From positions 28,704-92,703 of the forward strand of contig JAWKLQ010000038.1 in the NCBI GenBank assembly GCA_041392665.1: 64,000 bases of DNA, read 5' to 3'. The DNA is from Flavilitoribacter sp020436695 (GTDB lineage Bacteria > Bacteroidota > Bacteroidia > Chitinophagales > Saprospiraceae). Every line of letters starts with the position of its first letter. Position 1 is the first letter of the stretch. Position numbers and translations under genes: made by a program. This document shows, piece after piece, positions 54,834 through 64,000 of the stretch. The notes beneath the pieces are model-generated. The model was given only the letters and a program-made list of their open reading frames with translations. It searched no databases and was not told where the DNA came from.

Positions 54834-55149
54834 GGGTAAAGGTTTTTGCCGTAAGTCGATAGGTCATAAGTTTGTCGGCCACGTTGATCGGGGGAGGTGC
54901 ATTTGGCGGAATAATGACTATCAACCCGCTGTTCTGTAAAGTCGTATCGGAATATGAACGCGTATAATTGAGTAGAAATTGCTGTTTCTTAGCCTGGTAT
55001 CATTAACTCGTGAAACCTTTCGCAAAATAACAAGTCCTTGTAACATACAGGTCATTTCCTTCGTCCTATGTTCGATCCCATGCAACCCATGCCATTCATG
55101 CAATCCCATGCTAAAAAATCTCTAATCACCTGCACAAAACGTACACCCG
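54834..55149. other. Intergenic, divergent promoter region
   Basis: This 316-bp spacer separates the EEP gene (minus) from the permease gene (plus). It contains a heptamer-like GTAAGTCGATAGGTCATAAGT (54853-54873) and a short array of CCATGCA-like words at 55075-55115. No gene was found. Confidence 0.4.
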
Positions 55150-57552
55150 ATGTTTTTCAATTACCTGAAAGTTGCTTTACGCAATATCAATAAGCAAAAA
55201 TTCTATTCTGCCATCAATATTCTCGGACTGGCAATTGGTCTGGCCATCTGTCTGCTCATCATGCTTTTTATTAAAGACGAGTTGAGTTATGATCAGCATC
55301 ACAGCAAGGCCGATCGCATTTACCGTGCCCTGATGGTCTGGGGAATGCACGGTGGTAATGAGGGCATGCGCAGCCCCATTGGGCCCTATCGATTGCAGCC
55401 GGCATTGAAAACGGATTTTCCGGAGTTGGAGCAGGTCATTCGCATTGTATCGGCTTCCGGATCGCTCGTTACCTATGAAAACATGGATTATCAGGAAGAC
55501 CGTATGTTCTTTGCGGATAAGGAGCTGTTTGATGTTTTCGACTACGAACTGATCCACGGAGATAAAGCAACTGCCCTGGCTGAACCTTTCACCGTGATCC
55601 TCTCGGAAAGCACGGCCCATAAATACTTCGGTGATGAAAATCCTATGGGCAAATCGCTCATTGTGGATGAAGACAATAATGTGCAGGTAACGGGAGTATT
55701 TAAGGATATGCCGGAAAATACCCATTTGAATGCCGACATTTTCATTTCCATGGAAACCGGAAAATCGGTATTTAATCAGCTGGTGCTGAACAATTGGGGA
55801 GAAGGTAGTTCTTACACCTATTTATTGCTTCCGGAGAATATGACGGCCGAACATGTAGCCGCCCGCTTCCCGGAATTCATTGAAAAGAATATGGGAGAAG
55901 GCCGTTCGGAAGGTATAGGTATCGAATTGCAGAAAATGACGGACATTCACCTCCACTCCAATCTGCCCGGTGAAATACAGGCCAACAGTGATATTCGCTA
56001 TATCTATATTTCTGCCGCCATTGCTTTATTCATTATCCTGCTGGCCTGTATCAACTATATGAATCTGGCAACGGCCCGTTCCATTAAACGGGCGTTGGAG
56101 ATCGGTGTACGTAAAACACTGGGTGCACCGCGTGCCGCTCTGGTGGGGCAATTTTTGAGTGAATCAGTAGTGATCGCGCTTTTTTCCCTGGCAGTCGGTT
56201 TTGCGTTGGCGTTGTTCTCGCTGCCGGCCTTCAACGCTTTTATGGAGAAAGACCTGACTCTGAATCCACTGGTCAACCCCGAGGTGTATTTGCTCTTCAT
56301 CGGAGTGACACTAGTGGTAGGGCTGATCTCGGGCAGTTATCCGGCATTTTATCTTTCTTCTTTCCAGGCAATGGGTGTCTTCCGGGAGAATTTCAGCCAG
56401 GGCGTCAGCGGGTTCTTACGCAAATTCCTGGTCGTTTTTCAGTTTGTCATTTCCATTGTTCTCATTTTTGCCACGGTAGTGGTATTCAAGCAATGGGATT
56501 TTCTAAAGCATAAAGATCTGGGGATGAATGAGGAAAACCTCATTATGGTCCCTATACCCGACCTGGATCAGTATCAGGCCCTCAAAACGCAGCTAAAAGC
56601 CAATCCTGATATTCTGGAAGTAGGCGCTTCCAACAAGCAACTGACCGGTCGTCTGAGCAGTAACCTGGGCTTCAAGGCCGAGCAATACGAACCCGATCCC
56701 AACGGGCAGACGAGTATTAAGATCGTAACTACCGATCACGACTTTCTAAAAACACTGGAAGTAGAATACGCTGCCGGACGTGGCTTCTCCAGGGAATTCG
56801 TTAGCGATGATACCAGCGCTTTCATCCTCAATGAAGCGGCCGTAGAAATGATCGGTTGGGATGATGCGATCGGGAAGTGGTTTGAGACCAGCGAATTTAA
56901 CAACGGCACCTGGGTAAAACGCACCGGTAAGGTGATCGGAGTAGTGAAAAATTACAATCACGAATCACTTTATAATCAGGTATATCCCGTAGTCTACTAC
57001 GTATCCAAGTCCTGGCTCAACTGGATGACCCTGCGTCTGAGCGGTAACAACATGCAGGAAACACTGGCCGATATCAAACAAAAGTGGATACAGTTTGCCC
57101 CCGAAGAATTATACGATTTCGCATTCCTCGACGACCGCATCGGCGAAATGTACCGCACCGAGGAGCGTTTTTTCAATCTCTTCACTTTTTTCACCCTGTT
57201 GGCCATTTTCATCGCCGGTATGGGTATCCTGGGGCTGTCGGCCTTTATGGCTGAGCAGCGTACCAAAGAGATCGGAGTGCGACGGGTATTCGGAGCCACA
57301 ACGGGCAATCTGGTACTACTGCTCACCAGGGAATTCTCCAAACTGTTGATCATCGGTTTTCTCATTGCGGCTCCTCTCGCTTATTGGCTACTGGAAGACT
57401 GGTTGCAGGATTTTACCTACCGTATTCAGATCGGGTGGGTGCCTTTCGCGGTGGCCGCTATGGTTGCTTTGCTGATGACCTTTCTTACTTCGGGTTTTCA
57501 ATCCCTGCGGGCGGCAATGGGCAGCCCGGTGGAAGCACTGAAATATGAATAG
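55150..57552 (+). CDS. FtsX/MacB-type ABC transporter permease
   Basis: An 800-residue membrane protein. It has an N-terminal helix (about 21-42), a large periplasmic MacB-like domain (45-280), three helices around 280-400, a further helix near 425-445, a second periplasmic region (about 450-670) and three C-terminal helices. The TARSIKRALEIGVRKTLGAPR and EQRTKEIGVRRVFGATTGNLV segments are the conserved FtsX loops, present twice. This 8-helix fused type is common in Bacteroidota and is thought to work with MacB-like ATPases in stress or lipid/peptide export. No ATPase gene is adjacent. Confidence 0.93.
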   Translation: MFFNYLKVALRNINKQKFYSAINILGLAIGLAICLLIMLFIKDELSYDQHHSKADRIYRALMVWGMHGGNEGMRSPIGPYRLQPALKTDFPELEQVIRIVSASGSLVTYENMDYQEDRMFFADKELFDVFDYELIHGDKATALAEPFTVILSESTAHKYFGDENPMGKSLIVDEDNNVQVTGVFKDMPENTHLNADIFISMETGKSVFNQLVLNNWGEGSSYTYLLLPENMTAEHVAARFPEFIEKNMGEGRSEGIGIELQKMTDIHLHSNLPGEIQANSDIRYIYISAAIALFIILLACINYMNLATARSIKRALEIGVRKTLGAPRAALVGQFLSESVVIALFSLAVGFALALFSLPAFNAFMEKDLTLNPLVNPEVYLLFIGVTLVVGLISGSYPAFYLSSFQAMGVFRENFSQGVSGFLRKFLVVFQFVISIVLIFATVVVFKQWDFLKHKDLGMNEENLIMVPIPDLDQYQALKTQLKANPDILEVGASNKQLTGRLSSNLGFKAEQYEPDPNGQTSIKIVTTDHDFLKTLEVEYAAGRGFSREFVSDDTSAFILNEAAVEMIGWDDAIGKWFETSEFNNGTWVKRTGKVIGVVKNYNHESLYNQVYPVVYYVSKSWLNWMTLRLSGNNMQETLADIKQKWIQFAPEELYDFAFLDDRIGEMYRTEERFFNLFTFFTLLAIFIAGMGILGLSAFMAEQRTKEIGVRRVFGATTGNLVLLLTREFSKLLIIGFLIAAPLAYWLLEDWLQDFTYRIQIGWVPFAVAAMVALLMTFLTSGFQSLRAAMGSPVEALKYE

Positions 57553-57571
57553 TTATGGTATTCAGAGGCAC

Positions 57572-58261
57572 CTAGGAACACAGCGCCTGTAAAGCATCCA
57601 GATCCCGCACGATCAAATAGCGCCGGGTGAAGTGAATGATACCGTCCCGGCGTAATTCATTCAGCACCGTAGTGACGGTCTGGCGGCCCACTCCGGCAAT
57701 ATTGCCGATCTCCTGGTGTGTGAGTACGGGCTTGATCACGTATTCATAGCCCACCCGTCGGCCGGATTTTTTGGCGTATTGAGCCAGAAAATGCAATACC
57801 CGTTCGTGTGCACTCAGCAGAGTCATCCGATGTAAACGTGCCTGGGCTCTTTGCAGGGAAGCATTGATATTGAGTAGTACTTCTCTGTAAAGGGTAGTAT
57901 TCGACTGAATGGCCTGTTTGAAAAGACCCAGTGGTAGTTTTTTGACCACAACGCCGGAAGTGATGGCCACTGCCGTATGCCCCTGGGCCTGGACGTCAAA
58001 AATAATGGGGCAGTTCAACAGTTCACCGGCCTGGAAGTAATCTTCCAGCATTTCTTTGTCCTGGTGTACCGAAAACACTTTAACCATACCTTTCACTACC
58101 AGGTAAACATGTTTGACCGCCTGCCGTTCCCTGTAGATCACATCGCCGCGCTTCAGCTCTTCTTCCGGCATTTTCACGAACAGGTCCGAACAGCTTTCCT
58201 GGTTGAATACCATGGGAATAATAGCCGCGTGATTGTCTCTTTTTAAATCAATGCTTATCAT
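57572..58261 (-). CDS. Crp/Fnr-family transcriptional regulator
   Basis: A 229-residue regulator. The cyclic-nucleotide-binding-like sensor (about 20-140) includes RGDVIYRERQAVKHVYLVVKGMVKVF and EDYFQAGELLNCPIIF. The HTH_Crp domain (about 155-225) has LTHQEIGNIAGVGRQTVTTVLNELRRDGIIHF. No Cys cluster of the FNR type is seen, so it does not look like an Fe-S oxygen sensor. It lies downstream of the fusion-protein gene in the same direction but 120 bp away with no clear operon link. Effector unknown. Confidence 0.92.
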   Translation of the reverse strand: MISIDLKRDNHAAIIPMVFNQESCSDLFVKMPEEELKRGDVIYRERQAVKHVYLVVKGMVKVFSVHQDKEMLEDYFQAGELLNCPIIFDVQAQGHTAVAITSGVVVKKLPLGLFKQAIQSNTTLYREVLLNINASLQRAQARLHRMTLLSAHERVLHFLAQYAKKSGRRVGYEYVIKPVLTHQEIGNIAGVGRQTVTTVLNELRRDGIIHFTRRYLIVRDLDALQALCS

Positions 58262-58381
58262 GATCAGGTTCTTTGTTTACTAGCTTAGTAGCAGTAGTGG
58301 CGAGAACCTGACAATCTTTTTGATTTTTTTTGAAAAAATTGGAGAAAGCTGGGCGCTGAATGAAACTTGTCACCCTGGTGA

Positions 58382-61300
58382 TTAACGCAATGGCGTACCT
58401 ACACTAAACACCGGATAGGCCGATTCTTCATCCGAAAAACCGAGGGTAAGTGATAGGGTAACGGCTTCATCCAAAGGAACCAGATAGAAGCCGAAACCAT
58501 AGCCATTGTGCCAGTGATTACTTTCCTCCGTATCTCTTTGGAAAACGCGCCCCCGGTCGTAGAAGACTTTTATTCCTACTTTGACGGGAACAATGGAAGT
58601 GGGTTTATCCATGAGCTGGTAGCGCAGTTCGGTGTTGAAATAAGCATTGGAAGTGCCGGCAAAACGGGTTTCTACGTAGCCCCGTAAGCCGTTGGTGAAA
58701 CCCAGGGTAGGTAGTTTATACCAGGGCACCTGCCCGTGGCTGAAGGCACCTCCCAGTCGCAGCCCAAGGGTCAACGGATGTTTATTGCGACTGGACAGAT
58801 AATATTCCAGATCCCCGCTGGCAACGCCGAAATTCCGGTCGGCGGCTCCATCGCCGAGGAGCGCATAATATTGATAGGTGGTAAGCAGGCGGATACCCCG
58901 GTAAGGCAGGCCCGGTTCATCGCGAAAATCGATATCCAGCTCTACGCCTGCCGGTAACATTTTAAAGGCCTGATGGGCACCGTAAATACTTTCGAAAGTA
59001 TCGGATAGAAAGGTGTTATCTACTCTTTTCGAATCGTGTTGCTCAAGGCCAAGCTTAAATTGCAGACCACTATGTTGCCAAAAATCCTTTTTCAGACCCA
59101 GTGAAAAAACGTAGTTGCTGAGCAGGGGCTGGTAGTAATCTACACCGAATTTGTCGGTCTCATTTGGAGTGTCGTTACCAATACCGAAAAAACGATTCCG
59201 AACGGTGGCATCATCGATAGAGGCTTTTACCAGCAGATCCCACTTGCGCAATACCTGATGAAAGCGGCCGGAATAAACAGCCGTTTTATTCCCTTCCGTC
59301 GTTGCGCCCACTACAATAGAATGCATGCTGTGATAATCCTCCTTGTTGTATTTCCGGAATTTGAAGGAATAGCCGATCTGACCACCAATACCGAGTGCGC
59401 TGCTGTAGGCTAAGCCTACAATGGGAGAGGAATGATTATAGGCAAAGCGATTACGTTGATATTCGTAGAGGTCTTTATTCCAGTGATGAACGATTTTGGC
59501 ACTTCCATTCAAATCATATTCAGTGCCATCTCCTTTATCGTACAGCAGACTGCCCGCTTTGGCAGCATCATGAAACAGATCTCCGCCCGGGCCACCGAAT
59601 GCACGTAACCGGATAGGGCTTTTGCCGCCTATAAAAGCAAACTGATCATCATCTCCGAGTGCCCAAAGCCTTACCTCTTTGGTTTCTGCCGGATGGAAAG
59701 TGCGATCAAAAAGCAATTTATCGCCCTTCTCATGATCATCTATGTCAAACATCCGGACCTGTACATCTCCATTATCCAGATAGTTTACCAGAAAATATTC
59801 TTTTTCATTGGACCCGATCACGTCTACTTCTCTGGCGAGCAGGCCGTAGTAGGTAGCTGCCGCTTCATTCAGATGGCGGACCCGATTTTTTAATTTAGCC
59901 TTGATTACTTTTCCATCGTGCTCATAGATCTCCGGGGGCATATTATGCACAGCGGCTTCGATATCGGCATCCGAAATATGATCCTGAATATATTTGGCCT
60001 GCTCCATAAAAAGTTGCTTCGGAGCTTCACCCATGAGAAATCGATCCATGTGACGCGCCTGATAAGTGAGACTGCGGATGCCATGGAATTTGTAACCGAA
60101 ATTCTGAATGGTCGGAATGCCGAAAGGCCGGTCGGCAATCCAGTTGATGATCCCGTCCTGACGGGAAAATGCATGATCGCGATCGCGGGGTATAGGGCGG
60201 TAGGTACGACTGTTGCCTTTGTCGAAAGCCGCCCATTTCCAGTTGTCCTCGTGTTTGCTCCAGTCTCCGATCAGGATATCGAACAGGCGGGCACGGACGA
60301 ATTCATCGAGTTGAAGCCGGGTAGTTTGATGCTTGTAGAAATGCCGGTACATGTCTGCGCTTTTATCGATCTCATCGGCACCGGCAAACAATTCTCCGGC
60401 ATTATTTTCCTTACCGGGGTTTTCTTCCAGCATACCGAACAGGTTACCGTATTTAGGGCGGAAAGGGCCCAGCTTTGGATCATCGGGCAGTCGGTATAAA
60501 GTAGGCGTAACGTGCAATATATTGAGCTTTTCCAGGAGGGGAGCCACCGCCATGGCTCCGTAAGGCTGTTGACTGGAAGTCTGATCCCGTATAACGTCTA
60601 CGGCTATGGTTTCCTGCAGATCATAACTCAGTGATTTAGCAGGGTCTTTATCCACCGAGCGGAAGGTGTAGACGGTGCCGTCCGCAGAACGAAATTTCAG
60701 GGAAGTGGTCTGACGGCCGCCTCCTTTCTTGTAGATGGTCAGCCCTCCGAATGTAGTATCAAGATTCAGGTAGTGGGTTTGGATGGACTGAAGCCAACTG
60801 GCGCGATAATGATCACCGAACCAGAGTCGCTTCCAGCCGCTTGCCGTGTATTCCGGCCCGGCCGCTATTTGCACCGGAGCGGCATATGACTTACTCATAC
60901 CGACTGCTTTTACCAATTGCTCTTTGCAGGGAATGTAGGAGGTGTTGACGAAGGCCTGATCCTCATTAGGGAGTGTAGTGCAGGCGGAGTGAAATAACGC
61001 TCGTGCGGGCTGTCGTTCCAGCCCTGTTTCCGGCAGGTATTCCCAGAGGGCAGTCTCTACTTTTCCATCGTCGTAATAAGTGATTTCCATAATGCCGGGA
61101 GTAGAGGCACTATAAACAGTATTTGCATCGTGGGCCGCAAATTTGCCTTCCATCGGAGCGCCGCTATTGATGAGATAATTATTGCCGAAGGTCAGGATCT
61201 GTTGATTCGCTTCATGGCCGGAGGCATAGATCAGGTTGTCGTGCGAATACAGCACTGTTTTGAGCAGTTCGATATAGGGATGTAAATGCTCATTGACCAG

Positions 61301-62065
61301 ATCGAAAGAATTGCCGGCATTGGCGTGGTAAGCCGTGCGGAAGCTACCCACTACCGGGAGTGGGCTCAGATGCTGCCCGATGGAAAAATAACCGCCGTAT
61401 TGGCCCATGGAACGAACCGGGTGATGGCCTAGTATAAGTACGTTCTTATCGCGTGATTCTTCAATGATGTCTTCTAGTGCTTCTTTGAGATTATCGGCAG
61501 TAAGTCCGTCGCAGAGTGCATCGGCTTCCCGGGGTTTATCGTAAGGGTGATTCCACCATTGGGTATTCAGCGCAGCTACGATCAGGCCGGGCCCCAGTTC
61601 ATATTCTTCCGGACCGGGGCAGCCGTTATCGCCGGCCCAGTGGAAGCGATCCTTATCCATATCATCCCAATAATCTTTGACCTGTTCTTCCAGTCGCTGC
61701 AGACTTTTTTCACCGCCCCGATGACTGGAATTCCAGTCTCGGTCACCCGGCACAATGATAAGCGTGCCGTTTGGGTGATCATTTATCAGATCAATGATAG
61801 CGGTAATGGAGGCTAATGCTTCCGATCCATCCTCCTTTTCAAGTTTATGATCTACCAGGTCGCCGTTCAATACGAGGGTGAAGGGCGTTTCTATGTTTTT
61901 GAAAACTTCCTGCAGCCGATTCTGAAAGGCAGTTTTGTCCTTTGTGTCGACCATATTGCCGTACAAAAAAACGCGATGTTGAATGGAAGTTTGGGCAGCG
62001 AGAATAATGGGCAGGGATAAAAGCAAAGCTAATAGTGCACTGCGGGTTTGGTACGAATCTCTCAT
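58382..62065 (-). CDS. Three-domain envelope protein: calcineurin phosphoesterase, kinase-fold-like segment, outer-membrane barrel
   Basis: A 1227-residue protein with signal peptide (1-24). Residues 30-340 are a calcineurin-like phosphoesterase: NGDLVDHK (67-74), VPGDRDWN (105-112) and LGHHPV near 210. Residues about 420-830 hold RARLFDILIGDWSKHEDNW (G600 to N608) followed by PRDRDHAF (D628, D630), resembling the catalytic and metal loops of CotH/HipA/Fam20-like kinases. In my comparison the usual catalytic Asp is S603. Residues 900-1227 are a BamA/TamA-like outer-membrane barrel (LGLRLGGAFSHGQVPWYKLPTLGFTNGLRGY). It is the last gene of the sigma/anti-sigma operon, 40 bp after the anti-sigma gene. 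Confidence 0.82.
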   Translation of the reverse strand: MRDSYQTRSALLALLLSLPIILAAQTSIQHRVFLYGNMVDTKDKTAFQNRLQEVFKNIETPFTLVLNGDLVDHKLEKEDGSEALASITAIIDLINDHPNGTLIIVPGDRDWNSSHRGGEKSLQRLEEQVKDYWDDMDKDRFHWAGDNGCPGPEEYELGPGLIVAALNTQWWNHPYDKPREADALCDGLTADNLKEALEDIIEESRDKNVLILGHHPVRSMGQYGGYFSIGQHLSPLPVVGSFRTAYHANAGNSFDLVNEHLHPYIELLKTVLYSHDNLIYASGHEANQQILTFGNNYLINSGAPMEGKFAAHDANTVYSASTPGIMEITYYDDGKVETALWEYLPETGLERQPARALFHSACTTLPNEDQAFVNTSYIPCKEQLVKAVGMSKSYAAPVQIAAGPEYTASGWKRLWFGDHYRASWLQSIQTHYLNLDTTFGGLTIYKKGGGRQTTSLKFRSADGTVYTFRSVDKDPAKSLSYDLQETIAVDVIRDQTSSQQPYGAMAVAPLLEKLNILHVTPTLYRLPDDPKLGPFRPKYGNLFGMLEENPGKENNAGELFAGADEIDKSADMYRHFYKHQTTRLQLDEFVRARLFDILIGDWSKHEDNWKWAAFDKGNSRTYRPIPRDRDHAFSRQDGIINWIADRPFGIPTIQNFGYKFHGIRSLTYQARHMDRFLMGEAPKQLFMEQAKYIQDHISDADIEAAVHNMPPEIYEHDGKVIKAKLKNRVRHLNEAAATYYGLLAREVDVIGSNEKEYFLVNYLDNGDVQVRMFDIDDHEKGDKLLFDRTFHPAETKEVRLWALGDDDQFAFIGGKSPIRLRAFGGPGGDLFHDAAKAGSLLYDKGDGTEYDLNGSAKIVHHWNKDLYEYQRNRFAYNHSSPIVGLAYSSALGIGGQIGYSFKFRKYNKEDYHSMHSIVVGATTEGNKTAVYSGRFHQVLRKWDLLVKASIDDATVRNRFFGIGNDTPNETDKFGVDYYQPLLSNYVFSLGLKKDFWQHSGLQFKLGLEQHDSKRVDNTFLSDTFESIYGAHQAFKMLPAGVELDIDFRDEPGLPYRGIRLLTTYQYYALLGDGAADRNFGVASGDLEYYLSSRNKHPLTLGLRLGGAFSHGQVPWYKLPTLGFTNGLRGYVETRFAGTSNAYFNTELRYQLMDKPTSIVPVKVGIKVFYDRGRVFQRDTEESNHWHNGYGFGFYLVPLDEAVTLSLTLGFSDEESAYPVFSVGTPLR

Positions 62066-62105
62066 ACTTATCGGGCTGGTTGGGTTAAGGTGATTGGACA
62101 GGCCA

Positions 62106-62375
62106 CTAATCCAGATCTTTCCTTTTCAGTTCTTCCAGTATCTTTTCTTCCAGTATTTCGATCTGGGCTTCGGTTTTTGCCTCCATTGCGGCCTTCTCTT
62201 TAGCACGGAACAACTGTTCGATGAGTTGTGTTTGCTTCTCATAACGTCGACAGGCTGAACAGATCAGCGTATGCAGGCCAAGTTTGATCTTTTCGGAACG
62301 ATTCAGTTCTTCGCGAAGCTGTCTTTCCATCAGTTCGGTAGCTGCCCGGCAGGACAGCTTCCAACGGTTGATCAT
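62106..62375 (-). CDS. Anti-sigma factor, zinc-finger type
   Basis: An 89-residue protein with KLSCRAATELMERQLREELNRSEKIKLGLHTLICSACRRYEKQ: Cys9, then His-x3-Cys-x2-Cys (LHTLICSAC), the ZAS-type zinc site of small anti-sigma factors. The rest is a charged helix ending EELKRKDLD, with no membrane helix, so it is cytoplasmic. It sits 52 bp after the ECF sigma gene and 40 bp before the fusion-protein gene, the classical place for an anti-sigma factor. It should hold the sigma factor off promoters until a signal releases it. Confidence 0.82.
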   Translation of the reverse strand: MINRWKLSCRAATELMERQLREELNRSEKIKLGLHTLICSACRRYEKQTQLIEQLFRAKEKAAMEAKTEAQIEILEEKILEELKRKDLD

Positions 62376-62427
62376 GTCGATGATTTTTTCGGGCTGAAGC
62401 AGGCTTCAGCCGATTACTTAGCAAATG

Positions 62428-63003
62428 TTATTTATTGGCACGGAACCAATTTTTTTCGAGGCATTCCCTCAATTGTAACTTAGCTCTTCTTATCAACTGC
62501 CAGTAGTTAGTATCCGAAATACCCAATTCCTGACAAATTTCCTCTCCTTTTTTTTCGTCCAGGAACTTCAGCCGGATACAGGCCCGCATGGCAGCAGGTA
62601 AGTGCTCTATGCAAGCATCAAATATGTGGTTGAAGGCGGGAATGTCTGTAAGTTGCGCGGGCTCTTCCGGCCAGGCCAGAGGGCGTGCACCCCGGGTCCA
62701 GTGTCCATTCTTTACGAAATAGTCAGACACGTCTTCTCCCGCCAGGGGCCGGCCGATATCAGAACGCAGCATTTTTCGATAGTGATCGGCGATCTTATTT
62801 TTTAAAATACCTACCAGCCAGGTTTTAGGCTGACTGCCTCCCCTGAAAGATCCCAGATTTTCGGATGCTGCCAAAAAAGTGTCCTGTACCAGATCTTCCG
62901 CCAGTTGATGATCGGATACCCGCTGTACTGCCCAGACGTACAATTCTCTGGTATACAGGCGTACCCATTCGGTCAACTCCATTTCCTGGCTCTTGTTTTT
63001 CAT
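62428..63003 (-). CDS. ECF-type RNA polymerase sigma factor
   Basis: A 191-residue sigma-70 family ECF factor. Region 2 is EDLVQDTFLAASENL (binding to the -10 element) with SQPKTWLVGILKNKIADHYRK; region 4 (about 125-185) is LPAAMRACIRLKFLDEKKGEEICQELGISDTNYWQLIRRAKLQLRECLE. A variable linker includes WTRGARPLAWPEEPAQ. The gene starts the operon with its anti-sigma and a giant envelope fusion protein. It is divergent from the SH3-repeat gene. Its promoter targets are not determined from sequence. Confidence 0.93.
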   Translation of the reverse strand: MKNKSQEMELTEWVRLYTRELYVWAVQRVSDHQLAEDLVQDTFLAASENLGSFRGGSQPKTWLVGILKNKIADHYRKMLRSDIGRPLAGEDVSDYFVKNGHWTRGARPLAWPEEPAQLTDIPAFNHIFDACIEHLPAAMRACIRLKFLDEKKGEEICQELGISDTNYWQLIRRAKLQLRECLEKNWFRANK

Positions 63004-63156
63004 GCCTGCCGAAACCGTTTATGCGGTTAAATTAAGGATTATTGCGGATATGTGCCTAGAGGCATTTTTTTGTAAGAATGTATAATGACAGATTGAGAAT
63101 GGGAGACAAACCTCACGACATCTATTAAAAATTCCTGTAATGTATTCAAAAAGTAG

Positions 63157-63164
63157 TATCTTTG
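63157..63164 (+). promoter_or_regulatory. Candidate -7 box for the SH3-repeat gene
   Basis: TATCTTTG matches TAnnTTTG, with CTG 19 bp upstream as a weak -33. The leader would be about 75-80 nt. The divergent sigma gene starts 154 bp away, so regulation could be shared. Confidence 0.45.
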
Positions 63165-63247
63165 AAACACCCACCCGGATGCCGTTCGGTAACCCAAACA
63201 TACTTCTGAGAAAACGATAGGTACAAACACTTACAAAAAGTCAAACT

Positions 63248-64000
63248 ATGATTACCTCAATGATCGGAAGAATTGTTCCGTTGCTGATGTTGTGTATCCT
63301 ATGCACGCTTCCTTCATCGATTCAGGCTTCGGTAGTTTTGCCGGTAGAAATAGCCAGTCCCATTTACATTGCCACCACCTCTTTTGATCTTTACGAGACC
63401 CGGTCCTCTTCCTCAAAAGTTGTGGTGGAAGTTCCGAAAGGAGCAGAAGTCAAGGTAATAAATTCGAGCTACGGCAGCTGGTGGCAGGTAGAGTACAAGA
63501 AAAGAACCGGCTTTGTGCAAAGTTCCAATCTCAAATACAGCAGTATCAATGATCAGATGGAGTATGATCCCATCGTCAATTCTTCAAATCTTTATAATTC
63601 CAAACCTACTTTTAATCTGAAAACTGAGGTTAATCTTTTCGAACACGATGCCTCCAGCTCGGCCATTCTGTTGAAAATGCCCGAAGGATCCAACGTCAAA
63701 GTAGTCGATTCCAGCAACAGCCAGTGGTGGTTGGTACACTATAAGGGCCGTACCGGTTATGCCCGCAGCTCGGATATGAATTATAACAATGATGAACTGG
63801 TATCCCGCTCAGTTGCCGATAATATGCGGAAGGTGACCAAGGCCACCAGTTTCCGCGACGGGCCGGATTCCAAAGCCCGGGTACTGCTTCGTTTTGAACC
63901 CGGAGATCAGGTGATCGTGCTGGATGATTCCGGCCATTGGTGGTGGAAGGTTTCCTTTCAGGGCAGGGAAGGCTGGGTAAAACGGCAATTGCTGGAAAAG
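63248..64000 (+). CDS. Secreted SH3-repeat protein, 3'-truncated by the window
   Basis: The first 251 residues are visible. A signal peptide (about 1-27) is followed by three bacterial SH3 (SH3b) repeats at about 40-98, 122-180 and 192-250. Each ends in a Trp-rich turn (SYGSWWQVEY, SNSQWWLVHY, SGHWWWKVSF) and a G[FYW]V/A strand. Such repeats bind cell-wall or peptide ligands and are often fused to a C-terminal hydrolase or other domain, which would lie beyond base 64000. It is divergent from the ECF sigma gene, with about 240 bp between start codons. Confidence 0.85.
   Translation, partial: MITSMIGRIVPLLMLCILCTLPSSIQASVVLPVEIASPIYIATTSFDLYETRSSSSKVVVEVPKGAEVKVINSSYGSWWQVEYKKRTGFVQSSNLKYSSINDQMEYDPIVNSSNLYNSKPTFNLKTEVNLFEHDASSSAILLKMPEGSNVKVVDSSNSQWWLVHYKGRTGYARSSDMNYNNDELVSRSVADNMRKVTKATSFRDGPDSKARVLLRFEPGDQVIVLDDSGHWWWKVSFQGREGWVKRQLLEK

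Noticed and set aside
63050..63072. Terminator-like hairpin with seven Ts between the sigma and SH3 genes
   Set aside because: The stem is only about 4-5 bp (TGCC/GGCA) and no plus-strand gene lies upstream, so support is too weak.

Overview
The window looks like chromosomal DNA of a Bacteroidota bacterium, most likely of the Saprospirales (Saprospiraceae or Lewinella-like) group. The evidence is: C-terminal type IX secretion signals (two type A sorting domains and one gliding-motility-type C-terminal domain), TonB receptor architecture, DUF4199, several -7 boxes of the form TAnnTTTG, few Shine-Dalgarno sequences, and a mixed carbohydrate/lipid gene set. No rRNA, tRNA, CRISPR array or phage module was seen. 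The taxonomic call is inference.

Left part (1-20 kb): the 3' end of a secreted subtilisin-like protease; a two-gene copper uptake unit (a small Cys-containing membrane protein plus a TonB receptor carrying the CxxxM and HxM copper ligands known from OprC); a GH115 alpha-glucuronidase; a secreted kelch-like propeller; the fused isobutyryl-CoA mutase IcmF; a small outer-membrane-type protein; an HD hydrolase; a TPR protein; and a large VPS10/BNR propeller protein.

Middle (20-34 kb): a DUF4199 protein, an M48 lipoprotein protease and an orphan MoxR ATPase. A decayed patch follows, holding an fpg/nei pseudogene with at least four frameshifts and a wrecked IS element with readable terminal inverted repeats. 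Then come a GH114-type lipoprotein, a large surface protein, and a three-gene lipid operon (two tandem alpha/beta hydrolases and an acyl-CoA synthetase).

34-50 kb: the Hen1-Pnkp RNA repair pair, an MBL-fold hydrolase, remnants of a small two-gene unit, a lectin, a divergent Gfo/Idh and ThuA pair, a standalone RlmK-type rRNA methyltransferase, a GH2 beta-galactosidase, a GT1 glycosyltransferase and an AraC regulator.

50-64 kb: a SWIM/SNF2 helicase, an EEP-family nuclease, an FtsX-type permease, a Crp regulator, then a tight operon of ECF sigma factor, anti-sigma factor and a giant envelope protein. The giant protein joins a calcineurin phosphoesterase, a CotH/HipA-like kinase-fold segment and an outer-membrane barrel. 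I consider this operon the best candidate for an undescribed system. A truncated SH3-repeat protein closes the window.

Between genes there is unusual repeat content. A MITE family with 19-bp terminal inverted repeats has two copies. Other long inverted repeats occur, and many spacers are built of 7- or 8-bp periodic imperfect repeats, often arranged as palindromes.
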